Source: OM182 bacterium MED-G28 (GTDB taxonomy: Bacteria; Pseudomonadota; Gammaproteobacteria; Pseudomonadales; Pseudohongiellaceae). Taken from it: a stretch of DNA of 64,000 nucleotides. The notes under the pieces were generated by a model. The model saw only the letters and a list, made by a program, of their open reading frames with translations. It did no database searches and was not told the origin of the DNA. The translations under genes and the position numbers were made by a program. Of the stretch, positions 31,234 through 40,506 are shown piece after piece (position 1 is the stretch's first letter; every line of letters starts with the position of its first letter). The DNA lies in the NCBI GenBank assembly GCA_002457215.1, contig NTJZ01000003.1:62001-126000 (forward strand), written 5' to 3'.

Positions 31234-32232
31234 CTATTCAGAAAAAAGTGCAGAAATAAATTGTGTCGCATCAAAGGGCTTTAAATCATCCACCTGCTCA
31301 CCGATGCCTATGAATCGAATCGGCAACTGCATTTTTTTTGCAATGGCAAACACAACTCCACCCTTTGCGGTGCCATCAAGTTTAGTAAGAACTAGGCCAG
31401 TTAAATTAGTCGCAGCATGAAAGCTTTCTGCCTGACTTAAAGCGTTCTGGCCAGTCGTTGCATCCAATACAAGTAAAATTTCGTCAGGCAATCGTTCATC
31501 TTGTTTTTTCAGAACACGTACAATCTTTTCAAGCTCATTCATTAAGTTGTCTTTTGTGTGGAGCCTTCCCGCAGTATCCGCAATTAGCACATCAATCCGC
31601 CGTGCTTTAGCAGATTGGAATGCATCGAATATGACCGATGCACTGTCGGCTCCAGAAGACTGAGCGATAACTGGAACGTTATTATGCTCTCCCCATGCTT
31701 GCAATTGTTCCACCGCTGCAGCCCTAAAAGTGTCTCCAGCAGCCAGCATCACATTTAAACCTTGGCTTTGAAATATTTTGGTAAGCTTACCAATGGTAGT
31801 AGTTTTTCCAACGCCGTTAACTCCGACTGTCAGAATCACAAAGGGTTTAGTTGCGAGATCAACTTCTAATGGCAAAGAACTAGGTTTCAATATTGCAGCA
31901 AGTTCTTCCTGAAGTGCAATCATTAATATCGCAGGGTCTGCAAGTTGTTTACGGGCAAGCTTTAGTTTTAGATTGCCAATAATTTGATTGCTTGCATCAA
32001 TACCAATATCTGCAGATAGAAGTTGAGTTTCTATTTCATCAAATAGATTGGCATCGATCACTTTTTCTCCAAGCACCAGCGTACCTAGCCCATTACCCAA
32101 CTTGACCCTGGTTCTTGCAAGACCCTGTTTTAGTCGACCCAAAAGCCCAGTCTCAGCGGGTTTCTCCGGCATCGGGCGTGCTTCGGCCCTGCTCACATCT
32201 TTTTCTTTTTTGCTTAATCCAAACATAGACAT
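31234..32232 (-). CDS. ftsY: Signal recognition particle receptor FtsY
   Basis: 332 residues. The NG GTPase core is complete: GVNGVGKTTTIGKL, DTFRAAAVEQLQ, DTAGR, and TKLDGTAKGG. The acidic A domain is short, about 30 residues, compared with about 200 in E. coli. It receives SRP-ribosome complexes at the inner membrane. First gene of ftsY-ftsE-ftsX, divergent from rsmD. Confidence 0.96.
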   Translation of the reverse strand: MSMFGLSKKEKDVSRAEARPMPEKPAETGLLGRLKQGLARTRVKLGNGLGTLVLGEKVIDANLFDEIETQLLSADIGIDASNQIIGNLKLKLARKQLADPAILMIALQEELAAILKPSSLPLEVDLATKPFVILTVGVNGVGKTTTIGKLTKIFQSQGLNVMLAAGDTFRAAAVEQLQAWGEHNNVPVIAQSSGADSASVIFDAFQSAKARRIDVLIADTAGRLHTKDNLMNELEKIVRVLKKQDERLPDEILLVLDATTGQNALSQAESFHAATNLTGLVLTKLDGTAKGGVVFAIAKKMQLPIRFIGIGEQVDDLKPFDATQFISALFSE

Positions 32233-32395
32233 TTTTTAACTACTACTGAAGTTACAGCTAACCTTTTAGGGGGCTATGCTAACACCTACTTATGTTATGC
32301 GATAACAGATAGCAACGGGTAGCATAAGTTCCAAGCTGTTTAAAGAGGAATTGTTTCTTTGATTCAAGAGATAGATTGTGCTTGGATTGCGAGCA

Positions 32396-32965
32396 ATGAA
32401 AAAATCTGCCAATTCAGTTCGAATAATTTCAGGCCACTTACGCCGGCGCAAGTTCTCATTTCCTGCAAATGAAGCAATTCGCCCCACGGGAGACCGAGTT
32501 AGAGAGACCTTATTTAACTGGTTGCAAAATGAAGTCCTAAATTCAAGCTGTTTGGATTTATTTGCTGGGAGTGGCGTCTTGGGGCTGGAGGCATTATCGC
32601 GCGGGGCGAGTAAAGTTTTTTTCGTCGAAAGAGATCGAGGAATTGCTAAGGCCTTAGAAGAAAATCTGGGATTGCTAAACCTGCCCCAAGGTATAGTTTG
32701 CCATGCGAACGCGCTGGATTGGATAGCAACGGCAAAAGCAATGCCACCTTTCAATATCGTATTTCTTGATCCGCCTTTCACGGAAGAACTACTGGCTTCG
32801 AGTTGTGCTGCGCTTGAGGAATCGAAATTGCTTGCCAAAGGCTGCTGCGTGTATATGGAATCCTCTATTACGATTTCTAAAATACAAATTCCTAAAAACT
32901 GGATTCGGGCAAAAGAAAAGAAAGCAGGCAATGTTTACTTCTATCTTTTTATCAGAAGGGATTGA
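32396..32965 (+). CDS. rsmD: 16S rRNA (guanine966-N2)-methyltransferase
   Basis: 189 residues from ATG 32396; GTG 32378 is a weaker alternative. Features: VRIISGHLRRRKF, RPTGDRVRETLFNWL, SAM loop LDLFAGSGVLGLEALSRGA, and catalytic FLDPPF. It methylates G966 of 16S rRNA. Divergent from ftsY, as in most gammaproteobacteria. Confidence 0.95.
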   Translation: MKKSANSVRIISGHLRRRKFSFPANEAIRPTGDRVRETLFNWLQNEVLNSSCLDLFAGSGVLGLEALSRGASKVFFVERDRGIAKALEENLGLLNLPQGIVCHANALDWIATAKAMPPFNIVFLDPPFTEELLASSCAALEESKLLAKGCCVYMESSITISKIQIPKNWIRAKEKKAGNVYFYLFIRRD

Positions 32966-32972
32966 ACAAAGA

Positions 32973-33965
32973 ATGACACATGGCGTAGTGTTAAATAAAT
33001 TTCACCCTGCATGGTGGCTTCCCGGAGGGCATTCTCAGACACTTTATAGAAAATATTCTCCATCTGATGTAGTAAAGCAATCAAGAGAAAGAATCGAATT
33101 GGACGATGGAGATTTTATTGACTTGGACTGGTCAGCCGATGCACCAAACAGATATGAGGCAAGTTATATTACCGTTTTTATTCTCCATGGCCTGTGTGGT
33201 TGCTCAAAGTCGTCCTATGTATTGTCGTTACAACGGCTTCTGTCAAAAAACAATATTTCGTCTGTAGCGATGAATTTCAGGGGGTGCAGTGGCGAAATAA
33301 ATAGAAAGGCAAAGGCTTACCATTCGGGCGAATCAGCAGACGTGAACGAGGTATTTTCAAAACTGTGTGAAAAGTATTTCGATAAAAGATTCGTATGTAT
33401 TGGCTATTCCCTGGGGGCAAACGTATTATTAAAATGGTTAGGGGAGATTCAAAGGCATCATAAAGTAGTCAAAGCGGCTGCAATCTCTACTCCTTTTTCA
33501 TTGAGCGAATGCTCTAAAGAAACGCTTTCGGGAATGAGCCAATTATACGGGAAATACTTCGTTCGACGCCTGGTCAATGATTTGAAAACTAAAATGGAAT
33601 TGTTCCGAAAAAGAAAGCAAGTTGAGGAGCTATCCTTGCTTGAAAATCTTGGTGATTTTTCACGCGTACGCACTATTTGGGAATTTGACGAACTGGTGAC
33701 AGCTCCACTCAATGGATTTAACAACGCCCTAGATTATTATGAAAAATGTAGCAGCCTGAACTTTTTGTCTAGTATAAAAACACAGACCTTGTTAATTCAA
33801 AGCAAAGATGACCCGTTGATTCCGTTCAAATCTGTTCCCCGCCCTGAATCATTAAACAGCAATATTCAACTGCAGCTTAATAGCGCAGGAGGCCATGTAG
33901 GCTTTATCGCTGGATACCGAGAGAGGTGGCTTGAAACCCAATTGTTAAACTATTTGGTCAGCTGA
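32973..33965 (+). CDS. YheT-family alpha/beta hydrolase
   Basis: 330 residues from ATG 32973. PAWWLPGGHSQTLYRKY is the YheT signature. The nucleophile elbow GYSLGAN (Ser146), the oxyanion-region HGLCGCSKSSYV, Asp in SKDDPLIP and His in GGHVGF give a full catalytic triad. Predicted serine esterase of unknown substrate. The start lies 7 bases after the rsmD stop, so it is likely co-transcribed. An open frame extends upstream inside rsmD but is not part of the protein. Confidence 0.9.
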   Translation: MTHGVVLNKFHPAWWLPGGHSQTLYRKYSPSDVVKQSRERIELDDGDFIDLDWSADAPNRYEASYITVFILHGLCGCSKSSYVLSLQRLLSKNNISSVAMNFRGCSGEINRKAKAYHSGESADVNEVFSKLCEKYFDKRFVCIGYSLGANVLLKWLGEIQRHHKVVKAAAISTPFSLSECSKETLSGMSQLYGKYFVRRLVNDLKTKMELFRKRKQVEELSLLENLGDFSRVRTIWEFDELVTAPLNGFNNALDYYEKCSSLNFLSSIKTQTLLIQSKDDPLIPFKSVPRPESLNSNIQLQLNSAGGHVGFIAGYRERWLETQLLNYLVS

Positions 33966-34021
33966 TTGAGCAAGCTATATCAATTCGTTATTATGCGTTT
34001 CAAACTAGAGAAACGAATTGA

Positions 34022-34501
34022 ATGAAAAGTATCAAAATTGCTATATACCCGGGGACTTTCAACCCTATTACTAATGGGCACACCGATCTTGTTCAGAGGG
34101 CCGCAGGTCTCTTTGACAAAATTATTGTGGCCGTAGGAACTAACACACAAAAAGGCAATACACTGCCAACGGACCAACGAGTTGAATTAGCAAAAGAAGT
34201 ATTAGCTGGTTTGGAGAATGTTGAAGTCACATCATTTGAAGGCTTATTAACGGAGTTTGTTAGTCAACGAGGAGCAAACATAATTCTTCGTGGATTAAGA
34301 ACTGTCGCCGACTTTGAATATGAGTTCCAACTAGTAGCAATGAACAGAGTGCTAGACCCTTCTATTGAAACTGTGTTCCTAGCTCCTGCTGAACACCTCT
34401 CTTATATCTCTTCTACTTTGGTTAGAGAAATTGCATTGCTTGGAGGTGACATCTCTAATTTTGTTCATCCGGCTGTGGCTAAGGCGATAAATGCTAAATA
34501 A
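34022..34501 (+). CDS. coaD: Phosphopantetheine adenylyltransferase
   Basis: 159 residues. [12 protein letters not shown] contains the nucleotidyltransferase (T/H)xGH motif, [14 protein letters not shown] and the C-terminal [11 protein letters not shown] are the other CoaD landmarks. It makes dephospho-CoA, the fourth step of CoA synthesis. Converges on mutM with 7 bases between stops, the familiar coaD-mutM neighbourhood. Confidence 0.97.
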   Translation: MKSIKIAIYPGTFNPITNGHTDLVQRAAGLFDKIIVAVGTNTQKGNTLPTDQRVELAKEVLAGLENVEVTSFEGLLTEFVSQRGANIILRGLRTVADFEYEFQLVAMNRVLDPSIETVFLAPAEHLSYISSTLVREIALLGGDISNFVHPAVAKAINAK

Positions 34502-34508
34502 AAATTTC

Positions 34509-35324
34509 TTAATTTTGACACTGGGTGCAATAGACCGTGCTTCGCTGGCCGAGTCGAATTTCCTTTAACCCGTTGCCACAGCGTATACAATTTTCGCCTC
34601 CTCTTCCGTATACATTAAGAGATTGTTTAAAATAACCTGGTTCACCGCTACTATTGGTGAAGTCTCGTAATGTTGTCCCGCCGACCGCAATTGCCTCTCT
34701 CAAGATTTTTTTGATGCTCGGTACAAGCTTGTCATACTTAGCCTTGGAAATTTTCCCAGCGGGACGTTTTGGATTAATACCTGCCAGAAACAAAGATTCA
34801 TTCGCATAAATGTTGCCTACACCAACTACAATCTTGCTATCCATAATAAATGTTTTGATAGCGATAGACCTGCCACGACTCGCTTTAAATAAATAGTCAC
34901 TTTCGAATTCATCATGGAGGGGTTCAGTCCCTAGATTCTTGAGAAGAGGATGTGAATCAATGTCAGAAGCTTCCCAGAGAACACAACCAAAGCGACGAGG
35001 GTCGGTAAAGCGTAATGCTTTCCCGTTCTCCAACACCACATCTACATGATCATGTTTTTCTGCGATTAAATCTTTATTGACAATACGGAGACGGCCACTC
35101 ATCCCCAAGTGAATTATCAGAGTGCCGTTGTCGCTGGCCAACAGTAGGTATTTCCCCCGGCGCTTTACTGTGAAGATTATTTTTCCAACAAGATCTCGAT
35201 TGAGATTATTCGGTACTTCCCATCGCAATTTTTTTTGACGGACAATAATTTCTTTTACCCTCCTATTTTCAATGTGGGGAGAGATACCTCGTTTTGTCGT
35301 TTCTACTTCGGGTAATTCTGGCAC
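34509..35324 (-). CDS. mutM: Formamidopyrimidine-DNA glycosylase
   Basis: 271 residues. The N-terminal PELPEVETTKRG carries the catalytic Pro and Glu, VGVGNIYANESLF is the helix-two-turns-helix, and the C-terminal zinc finger has Cys pairs CIRCG and CTQCQ. It excises 8-oxoguanine and formamidopyrimidines. The encoded ORF is complete with no sign of decay. Confidence 0.97.
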   Translation of the reverse strand: MPELPEVETTKRGISPHIENRRVKEIIVRQKKLRWEVPNNLNRDLVGKIIFTVKRRGKYLLLASDNGTLIIHLGMSGRLRIVNKDLIAEKHDHVDVVLENGKALRFTDPRRFGCVLWEASDIDSHPLLKNLGTEPLHDEFESDYLFKASRGRSIAIKTFIMDSKIVVGVGNIYANESLFLAGINPKRPAGKISKAKYDKLVPSIKKILREAIAVGGTTLRDFTNSSGEPGYFKQSLNVYGRGGENCIRCGNGLKEIRLGQRSTVYCTQCQN

Positions 35325-35470
35325 TTAGGTTCCAGGTAGGACCAATAAGATTATTGGTCGTTGCTAGTCAAAGAGAGGTCAGCAGTTATAATCTTTCCTC
35401 TGCGAGAATGAAAGTATCAGCAGTAAACACATCGAGTTAAGTGATAGCAGTGATGGGAACAGCAAGAGAC

Positions 35471-37468
35471 ATGACAATCTTGGGCGTAGATGCAGGGGGT
35501 ACTTTCACTGACTTCGTTTGCATTGACGCGGGAGCAGAAGCGTCATTTAGGATCTATAAAACTCTATCAACTCCAGAGGCCCCAGAACGTGCAATTCTAG
35601 CTGGAATTCGAGGGTTGGGGCTGACAGGGAAGCTTGATAGTGGCGACCTTCATGTCATACACGGCAGCACCGTGGCCACCAATGCAGTTCTAGAGGGCAA
35701 AGTCGCAAAGACCGTATTTATAACCAATCATGGCTTCAAAGATATGTTGCGCCTTGCCCGACAAGCGCGCCCTGCATTGTACGCTTTGGAATTTGAACCC
35801 ATTCAACCACCGGTGCCGCCCGAGTTTTGTTTGGAAACCGGTGGCCGAATAGCTGCCGACGGAATGATAGTCGATACATTAACTGAAGAAGACGTGTCCC
35901 GACTATTGGCAGAAATCGCAAACCTGCAACCACAAGCGGTAGCAATTAACCTTCTCTTCTCATTTATGGATGATGCCTTTGAACGAAAACTTGAAGCAGC
36001 TATAAAGAATTCTGATTTAGCAGTTTTTATCAGTCGGTCATCTGCTGTCTTGCCAGTTTATAAGGAATACGAGCGGGGAATAGCGACTTGGTTGAACGCT
36101 TCACTGGCACCAATTGTAAGTAGATATTTGAGCATACTGAGAGACCAATTGAGGGGATGTTCATTACAAATTATGCAATCCAGTGGAGAAACAATCGCTG
36201 CAGATAAGGCCTCAGATTTAGCTGTTAATCTCTTACTGTCAGGCCCTGCTGGTGGTTTAACTGCAATTCAATTTTTAGGCCGACAGATTGGAAACGAGAA
36301 ATTAATCAGCTTTGACATGGGAGGCACGTCTACTGATGTCGCTCTTATTGACGGAAAAATCAACACGACGATCGAAGGACAAATAGAACGCTACCCAATT
36401 GGTGTCCCCATGGTGGACATGCACACGATTGGTGCAGGAGGAGGTTCGATTGCTTTTGTGGATAGTGGCGGGATGCTAAAAGTTGGGCCCCATTCCGCTG
36501 GGGCGGACCCTGGCCCTGCTTGTTACGCGAAAGGTGGTGAGGTCGCCACAGTTACAGATGCAAATTTAGTGTTGGGCCGATTGCTAGTGAGCTCCGCACT
36601 GGCAGGAAGTCTCACTCTCAGTTTAGCGAAGTCTAAGTCTGCAATTAAGGCATTGGGCGAAGTATTGGGCATGTGCATTGAAGAAACTGCATTGGGTATT
36701 ATCACAATTGCTAATGAGCATATGGCGAAAGCTATTCGACTCATTTCTGTCAACCGAGGGTATGACCCGTCAGAATTTGTCCTTGCGAGTTTTGGTGGAG
36801 CGGGTGGTTTGCACGTCTGCTCAATCGCTGAAGCTATGCAAATGAAGCAAGCGATAGTGCCAGTTTATGCAGGGGTATTGTCAGCCTTAGGAATGACGGT
36901 TGCAGACCGCGGACGGCAATTCACTAGGACCGTAGCCTTATATGCAGAGGATGGAGTGGCTAAGAACCTTGAAGAACAGTTTCTTGAGTTGGCGGAACTG
37001 GGGCGCTGTGAATTAGTAAATGAAGGATTATCACGTTCGAAACTGCAGGTGAAATATTCTGCTGATTGTCGCTACCGTGGACAATCATATACGTTAAATA
37101 TCCCATGGAGCAATTTGCAAACTTGTTGCACCGCCTTCGCGGTGCTTCATAAACAACGCTACGGTTATGATTTGAGCGCAGGCATTGAAATAGTCAATAT
37201 TCGCGTAAACGTTATTGCTGCCACTAAATCGCTTTCGCTTCCGCTACATTGCTCAAAGGGAGAATACGACAAGTGTGAATCCATTAAGGTCTATGGTTCT
37301 TCAGAGCCTGCGAAAGTTTTTAACCGGGATCAATTGCAGACAGGTACAGAGTTTGAGGGCCCCGCGGTGGTCAGTGAGTATGCAGCAACGATTTTTGTCG
37401 CCCCAGGTTGGACTGCGCGGGTAGATCAGTACGGTAATTTGTTGCTCTCAAACAAAGCGATTGAATGA
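35471..37468 (+). CDS. hyuA: HyuA-type hydantoinase/5-oxoprolinase subunit (N-methylhydantoinase A family)
   Basis: About 665 residues from ATG 35471; GTG 35441 or ATG 35453 are alternatives. GVDAGGTFTDFV is the actin-like phosphate loop, HGSTVATNAVLE, SFDMGGTSTDVALI and HTIGAGGGSIAFVD are family signatures. HyuA normally works with HyuB as an ATP-dependent amidohydrolase on hydantoins or 5-oxoproline. No hyuB follows within the window; the next gene starts 232 bases later and is unrelated. Confidence 0.88.
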   Translation: MTILGVDAGGTFTDFVCIDAGAEASFRIYKTLSTPEAPERAILAGIRGLGLTGKLDSGDLHVIHGSTVATNAVLEGKVAKTVFITNHGFKDMLRLARQARPALYALEFEPIQPPVPPEFCLETGGRIAADGMIVDTLTEEDVSRLLAEIANLQPQAVAINLLFSFMDDAFERKLEAAIKNSDLAVFISRSSAVLPVYKEYERGIATWLNASLAPIVSRYLSILRDQLRGCSLQIMQSSGETIAADKASDLAVNLLLSGPAGGLTAIQFLGRQIGNEKLISFDMGGTSTDVALIDGKINTTIEGQIERYPIGVPMVDMHTIGAGGGSIAFVDSGGMLKVGPHSAGADPGPACYAKGGEVATVTDANLVLGRLLVSSALAGSLTLSLAKSKSAIKALGEVLGMCIEETALGIITIANEHMAKAIRLISVNRGYDPSEFVLASFGGAGGLHVCSIAEAMQMKQAIVPVYAGVLSALGMTVADRGRQFTRTVALYAEDGVAKNLEEQFLELAELGRCELVNEGLSRSKLQVKYSADCRYRGQSYTLNIPWSNLQTCCTAFAVLHKQRYGYDLSAGIEIVNIRVNVIAATKSLSLPLHCSKGEYDKCESIKVYGSSEPAKVFNRDQLQTGTEFEGPAVVSEYAATIFVAPGWTARVDQYGNLLLSNKAIE

Positions 37469-37536
37469 AAAAAGCCCATTGTGTCGATTTTTACTGCTAA
37501 TGCCTTAAGGAAATGCTTTAAATAGGCTTGTGGATG

Positions 37537-37566
37537 TTTACACGTGAAATTCACTGGTGATATAAC
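37537..37566 (+). promoter_or_regulatory. Candidate sigma-70 promoter of the envelope gene cluster
   Basis: TTTACA at 37537-37542 and TATAAC at 37561-37566 are 18 bases apart, about 135 bases before the likely ATG at 37701. It would drive the long plus-strand cluster that follows. Confidence 0.45.
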
Positions 37567-37700
37567 ATCATCGCCCTTTGACCCTTGGATTTTACTTATC
37601 GTGGGGGAAAAGGATTACATTTCCTAACGCCGGTGCAAGTATTCAGGAACGAATCTCGTCACAAATTAGGAAAATCCATCACGGGTTCAAGCTAAATATC

Positions 37701-39086
37701 ATGCGCAGAATTTCATTCAAATTAAGCCTTCGCCTCTGTGCTGTGCTCGTCAGCATCAGCGCCCAAGAGCTTTATAGCCAAGTAGAAGATGCCCCATCTT
37801 CTTCTGCAGAAGAGCCAGCGCCAGCTAACTTGCACTACATTGAAGTTCCGGTCCCTATCGAGTCGGGTATAGACCCTCAATTTCCGGAGTTACCGCCAAA
37901 AGTTGAAGAGTTCGACCCGGAAGATGATCCTGATTTTATCGAGCGAATGAATAGTATTCGCGAATACTCGGCAAACGTGGATTCTTTGGAAGGGTTTGGG
38001 GGGGTGTGGGACAGCGGTTTAACCGAGCAACTTGCCTCCATTGGGGGTCTCGAACAACAACAAGGAAATCATATAGGGGCGATCGAAGCATTTGATCGTG
38101 CGGTTCATATCAATCGCATTTCTAATGGTCTTTACACGCTTGATCAAATTCCAATGGTTGAGGAAATGGTCGAGAGCTATTTGGCGCTTGGAGACTGGGA
38201 AAACACAGATCTCTACAACAATTATTTATTTTTTGTGCAACAGAAGGCTTACGGAACAAATGATCCTCGCATTATCCCAGTGCTTGACCGTTTAGCGTCA
38301 TGGAACATGCAAGCTTTTAATATTGGCTACGGCGCTGCCTTGGGAGTGCGCTTAAGCAGCGCCCAAATGCTCTTTAGTACTGCGGTACGCATGGTAGAGG
38401 TTCATTTCGGCAGGGATGATGAGCGTTTCACCCGCTACCTTCGAAATCTCGCTATCTCTGCGTATCAGGTCTCGCGGTATCCTCATTACACAATGGAAGT
38501 TGATCGCCCCGAATATAGAAACGACCAGGAAGTGTTGCGACAAAAATTAAACGAGCGCAAGTCCATCTTCCCACAAGGCTATAATATCGGTGTAGTTGCC
38601 TTGCAAAATATCGTAAGTTACCAATCCACTAAGCCTTACAATACATACGAAATAGCCGAAGCGATTACTCACTTAGCTGACTGGTTCTTGATGTTCGATC
38701 GGCGCCGAACGGCAGATGACTTTTATCTGCAGGCATGGGAATTGTTAGCTTCTGAAGAAAATGGCGACGAGCTAATTAAGAAGCTATTTGGCCAGGTAGT
38801 GGTGCTGCCGACTTTTATAGAAGATCCCCGCAATTTGAAGATGAGCTCTGGCGATGCTAAGAGTCGGAATACTTTAAGCCATGCTTACGCGGATATTTCT
38901 CTTGATGTTACTGAGGCTGGCAGCCCCAGAAATATAGAAATCCTATCTGAAGAAACAGAAGAAAACGCATATAGGCTTTCCCAATTACGCCGGGAGATCC
39001 GGGCTTCGACGTTTCGACCGATGCTGGTCGAAGGCAAACTGGAACGTACTGATGGACAGTTGTTTCGCTACCGGTATTGGTACTAA
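37701..39086 (+). CDS. Secreted repeat protein with TonB-like C-terminal domain
   Basis: 461 residues from ATG 37701, where a signal peptide begins (MRRISFKLSLRLCAVLVSIS); an in-frame opening at 37578 adds residues with no signal character. After a Pro/Glu-rich linker, residues 105-380 are helical with TPR-like units (for example GGLEQQQGNHIGAIEAFDRA). Residues 390-461, with DVTEAGSPRNIEILSE and LRREIRASTFRPML, follow the pattern of the TonB C-terminal domain (hydrophobic strand, xG, I-x-I, fRP). I infer a periplasmic protein that could contact outer-membrane partners. First gene of the envelope cluster. There is no TonB transmembrane/Pro-rich anchor, so it is not a classical TonB. Confidence 0.75.
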   Translation: MRRISFKLSLRLCAVLVSISAQELYSQVEDAPSSSAEEPAPANLHYIEVPVPIESGIDPQFPELPPKVEEFDPEDDPDFIERMNSIREYSANVDSLEGFGGVWDSGLTEQLASIGGLEQQQGNHIGAIEAFDRAVHINRISNGLYTLDQIPMVEEMVESYLALGDWENTDLYNNYLFFVQQKAYGTNDPRIIPVLDRLASWNMQAFNIGYGAALGVRLSSAQMLFSTAVRMVEVHFGRDDERFTRYLRNLAISAYQVSRYPHYTMEVDRPEYRNDQEVLRQKLNERKSIFPQGYNIGVVALQNIVSYQSTKPYNTYEIAEAITHLADWFLMFDRRRTADDFYLQAWELLASEENGDELIKKLFGQVVVLPTFIEDPRNLKMSSGDAKSRNTLSHAYADISLDVTEAGSPRNIEILSEETEENAYRLSQLRREIRASTFRPMLVEGKLERTDGQLFRYRYWY

Positions 39087-39306
39087 TTTTCAGTAGTAAG
39101 ATGTAGCATCCAATGACTGGCTGTTCTATTGTTGAGTAAAGGTAAAAGGGGACTGTATTACAATTAAGCTATGCATTTTCAGTGAGTTATAAATTTCAAT
39201 TATTTGTTTTGAGATGTGTCCATAAATCACAAATGTCGAGAAAAAGTAGCTAAAATCACGAAAAATGGAGCGCAATTTAGAGTTGCTTCAAATTCAAGTT
39301 ATATCT

Positions 39307-40506
39307 ATGAAAAAGTTTTATATGATAATACCCAAGATAGTTTTGCTAAGCGGAATCAGCTTAAGCTTTCTGGCATGTCAAAGCTCGAGTCAGAGCTCAT
39401 CCTCTGCGAGTATGCCGTCGATGCCCTCTTCTTCGAGCCCGAGCTCACGAAGCTCACAATCGATGCCATCATCAAGTAGCTCTAGCTCTAGCTCACAATC
39501 ATCGCAGTCAATGCCATCTTCGAGCAGTAGCAGCCGCTCTCAAGCGAACCCATCGCCTTCCGGCAGCTCTTCCCAGCGCTCGCAGGGAGCCCAAAGCAGC
39601 TCTCAAGCGCAAGCCAATAGGGATAACCCGATGCCGCAGACTTCATCGAATTTTCCACAAACAAGTGGGCAAGGTTCGGCGAATAGTCAATCTAGGGGTC
39701 AAGGTGCGCGTGATAGCTCTGTGCCTTCAAGCGATTCTGCAAGTCAGGCTTCCGGTGGGGGGCAGCAATCAGCACAGCAAAGTCAACAGGGCCAAGATAG
39801 TCCGGCAGGACAGCAAGGCCGGAGAAGCGCTCCAATCTCTGGCTCTGGCAATGCCAGTGGCGACATTTCTGATCAGGGTGCAGGTGCTCAATCTGGATTT
39901 CCCCGCAAAGAGCAGCCTGGTGATAATAATGGCAATAGAGACATTTCTACTGGAGACCTAAATTCAGGTCAAGGTGGGAATTCTGGTTCAAACGGCGGGC
40001 TTTTAGGGAACCCTAGTGGGGATTATAGCTTAGATACGCTGCCAAATAATGTTTTAAGTGGAAATAGCTCCATGCGAACTCAGAACACTGGACCAATGAC
40101 CTCTGTTGAAAGAGCAAAAGTATTGGACGAAAGACTGCGTCGAGGCTATGAGACCTTTGATGGCTTCATTCTCAGTGAAAGAGAACAAGCCCAGAATGAA
40201 AGTAATGCTGCAGGCAGCGCGCAGCCGGGAGGAGAAGCCGGTGGCGGTAATACTTCTGCGCAACCACAAACTCTCCCTGAAGCTGGAGCCCCCTCGGGCG
40301 TTGCTGTATCGCGCCCTTCTTCCTCTCCACCGCCACCGACTGAAACTTTTCCACCACCGGAAGATATTCCCAGTGGGAGAGATGATGATGTGGTTGCTCG
40401 ACAGCTAAGAGAGGCGGCAATGAGTGAGCCTGACCTGGAATTGCGTGAGGCGCTTTGGGATGAGTACAGAAACTATACAGGTATTGGTGAAGGTGAAGAG
40501 CAATGA
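39307..40506 (+). CDS. Serine-rich low-complexity lipoprotein
   Basis: 399 residues from ATG 39307. A signal sequence ends at Cys24 (SFLAC), a plausible lipobox. Residues 25-110 are almost entirely Ser, Gln, Met and Pro, with a repeated SQSMPSSSSS unit; 110-240 are Gly/Ser/Gln/Asp-rich. The last 120 residues are ordinary, with a Pro-rich stretch and an acidic helix ending NYTGIGEGEEQ. It looks like a flexible, surface-exposed or spacer-type lipoprotein. No known family. Its stop overlaps the next start (ATGA), so the two are translationally coupled. Confidence 0.75.
   Translation: MKKFYMIIPKIVLLSGISLSFLACQSSSQSSSSASMPSMPSSSSPSSRSSQSMPSSSSSSSSSQSSQSMPSSSSSSRSQANPSPSGSSSQRSQGAQSSSQAQANRDNPMPQTSSNFPQTSGQGSANSQSRGQGARDSSVPSSDSASQASGGGQQSAQQSQQGQDSPAGQQGRRSAPISGSGNASGDISDQGAGAQSGFPRKEQPGDNNGNRDISTGDLNSGQGGNSGSNGGLLGNPSGDYSLDTLPNNVLSGNSSMRTQNTGPMTSVERAKVLDERLRRGYETFDGFILSEREQAQNESNAAGSAQPGGEAGGGNTSAQPQTLPEAGAPSGVAVSRPSSSPPPPTETFPPPEDIPSGRDDDVVARQLREAAMSEPDLELREALWDEYRNYTGIGEGEEQ

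Noticed and set aside
32290-32931. Open frame on minus strand opposite rsmD
   Set aside because: Antisense to a confident RsmD with no recognisable family.
39360-39640. CRISPR-like or tandem DNA array in the AGCTC-rich stretch
   Set aside because: The repetition is explained by serine codons inside one open protein frame, with no regular spacers.
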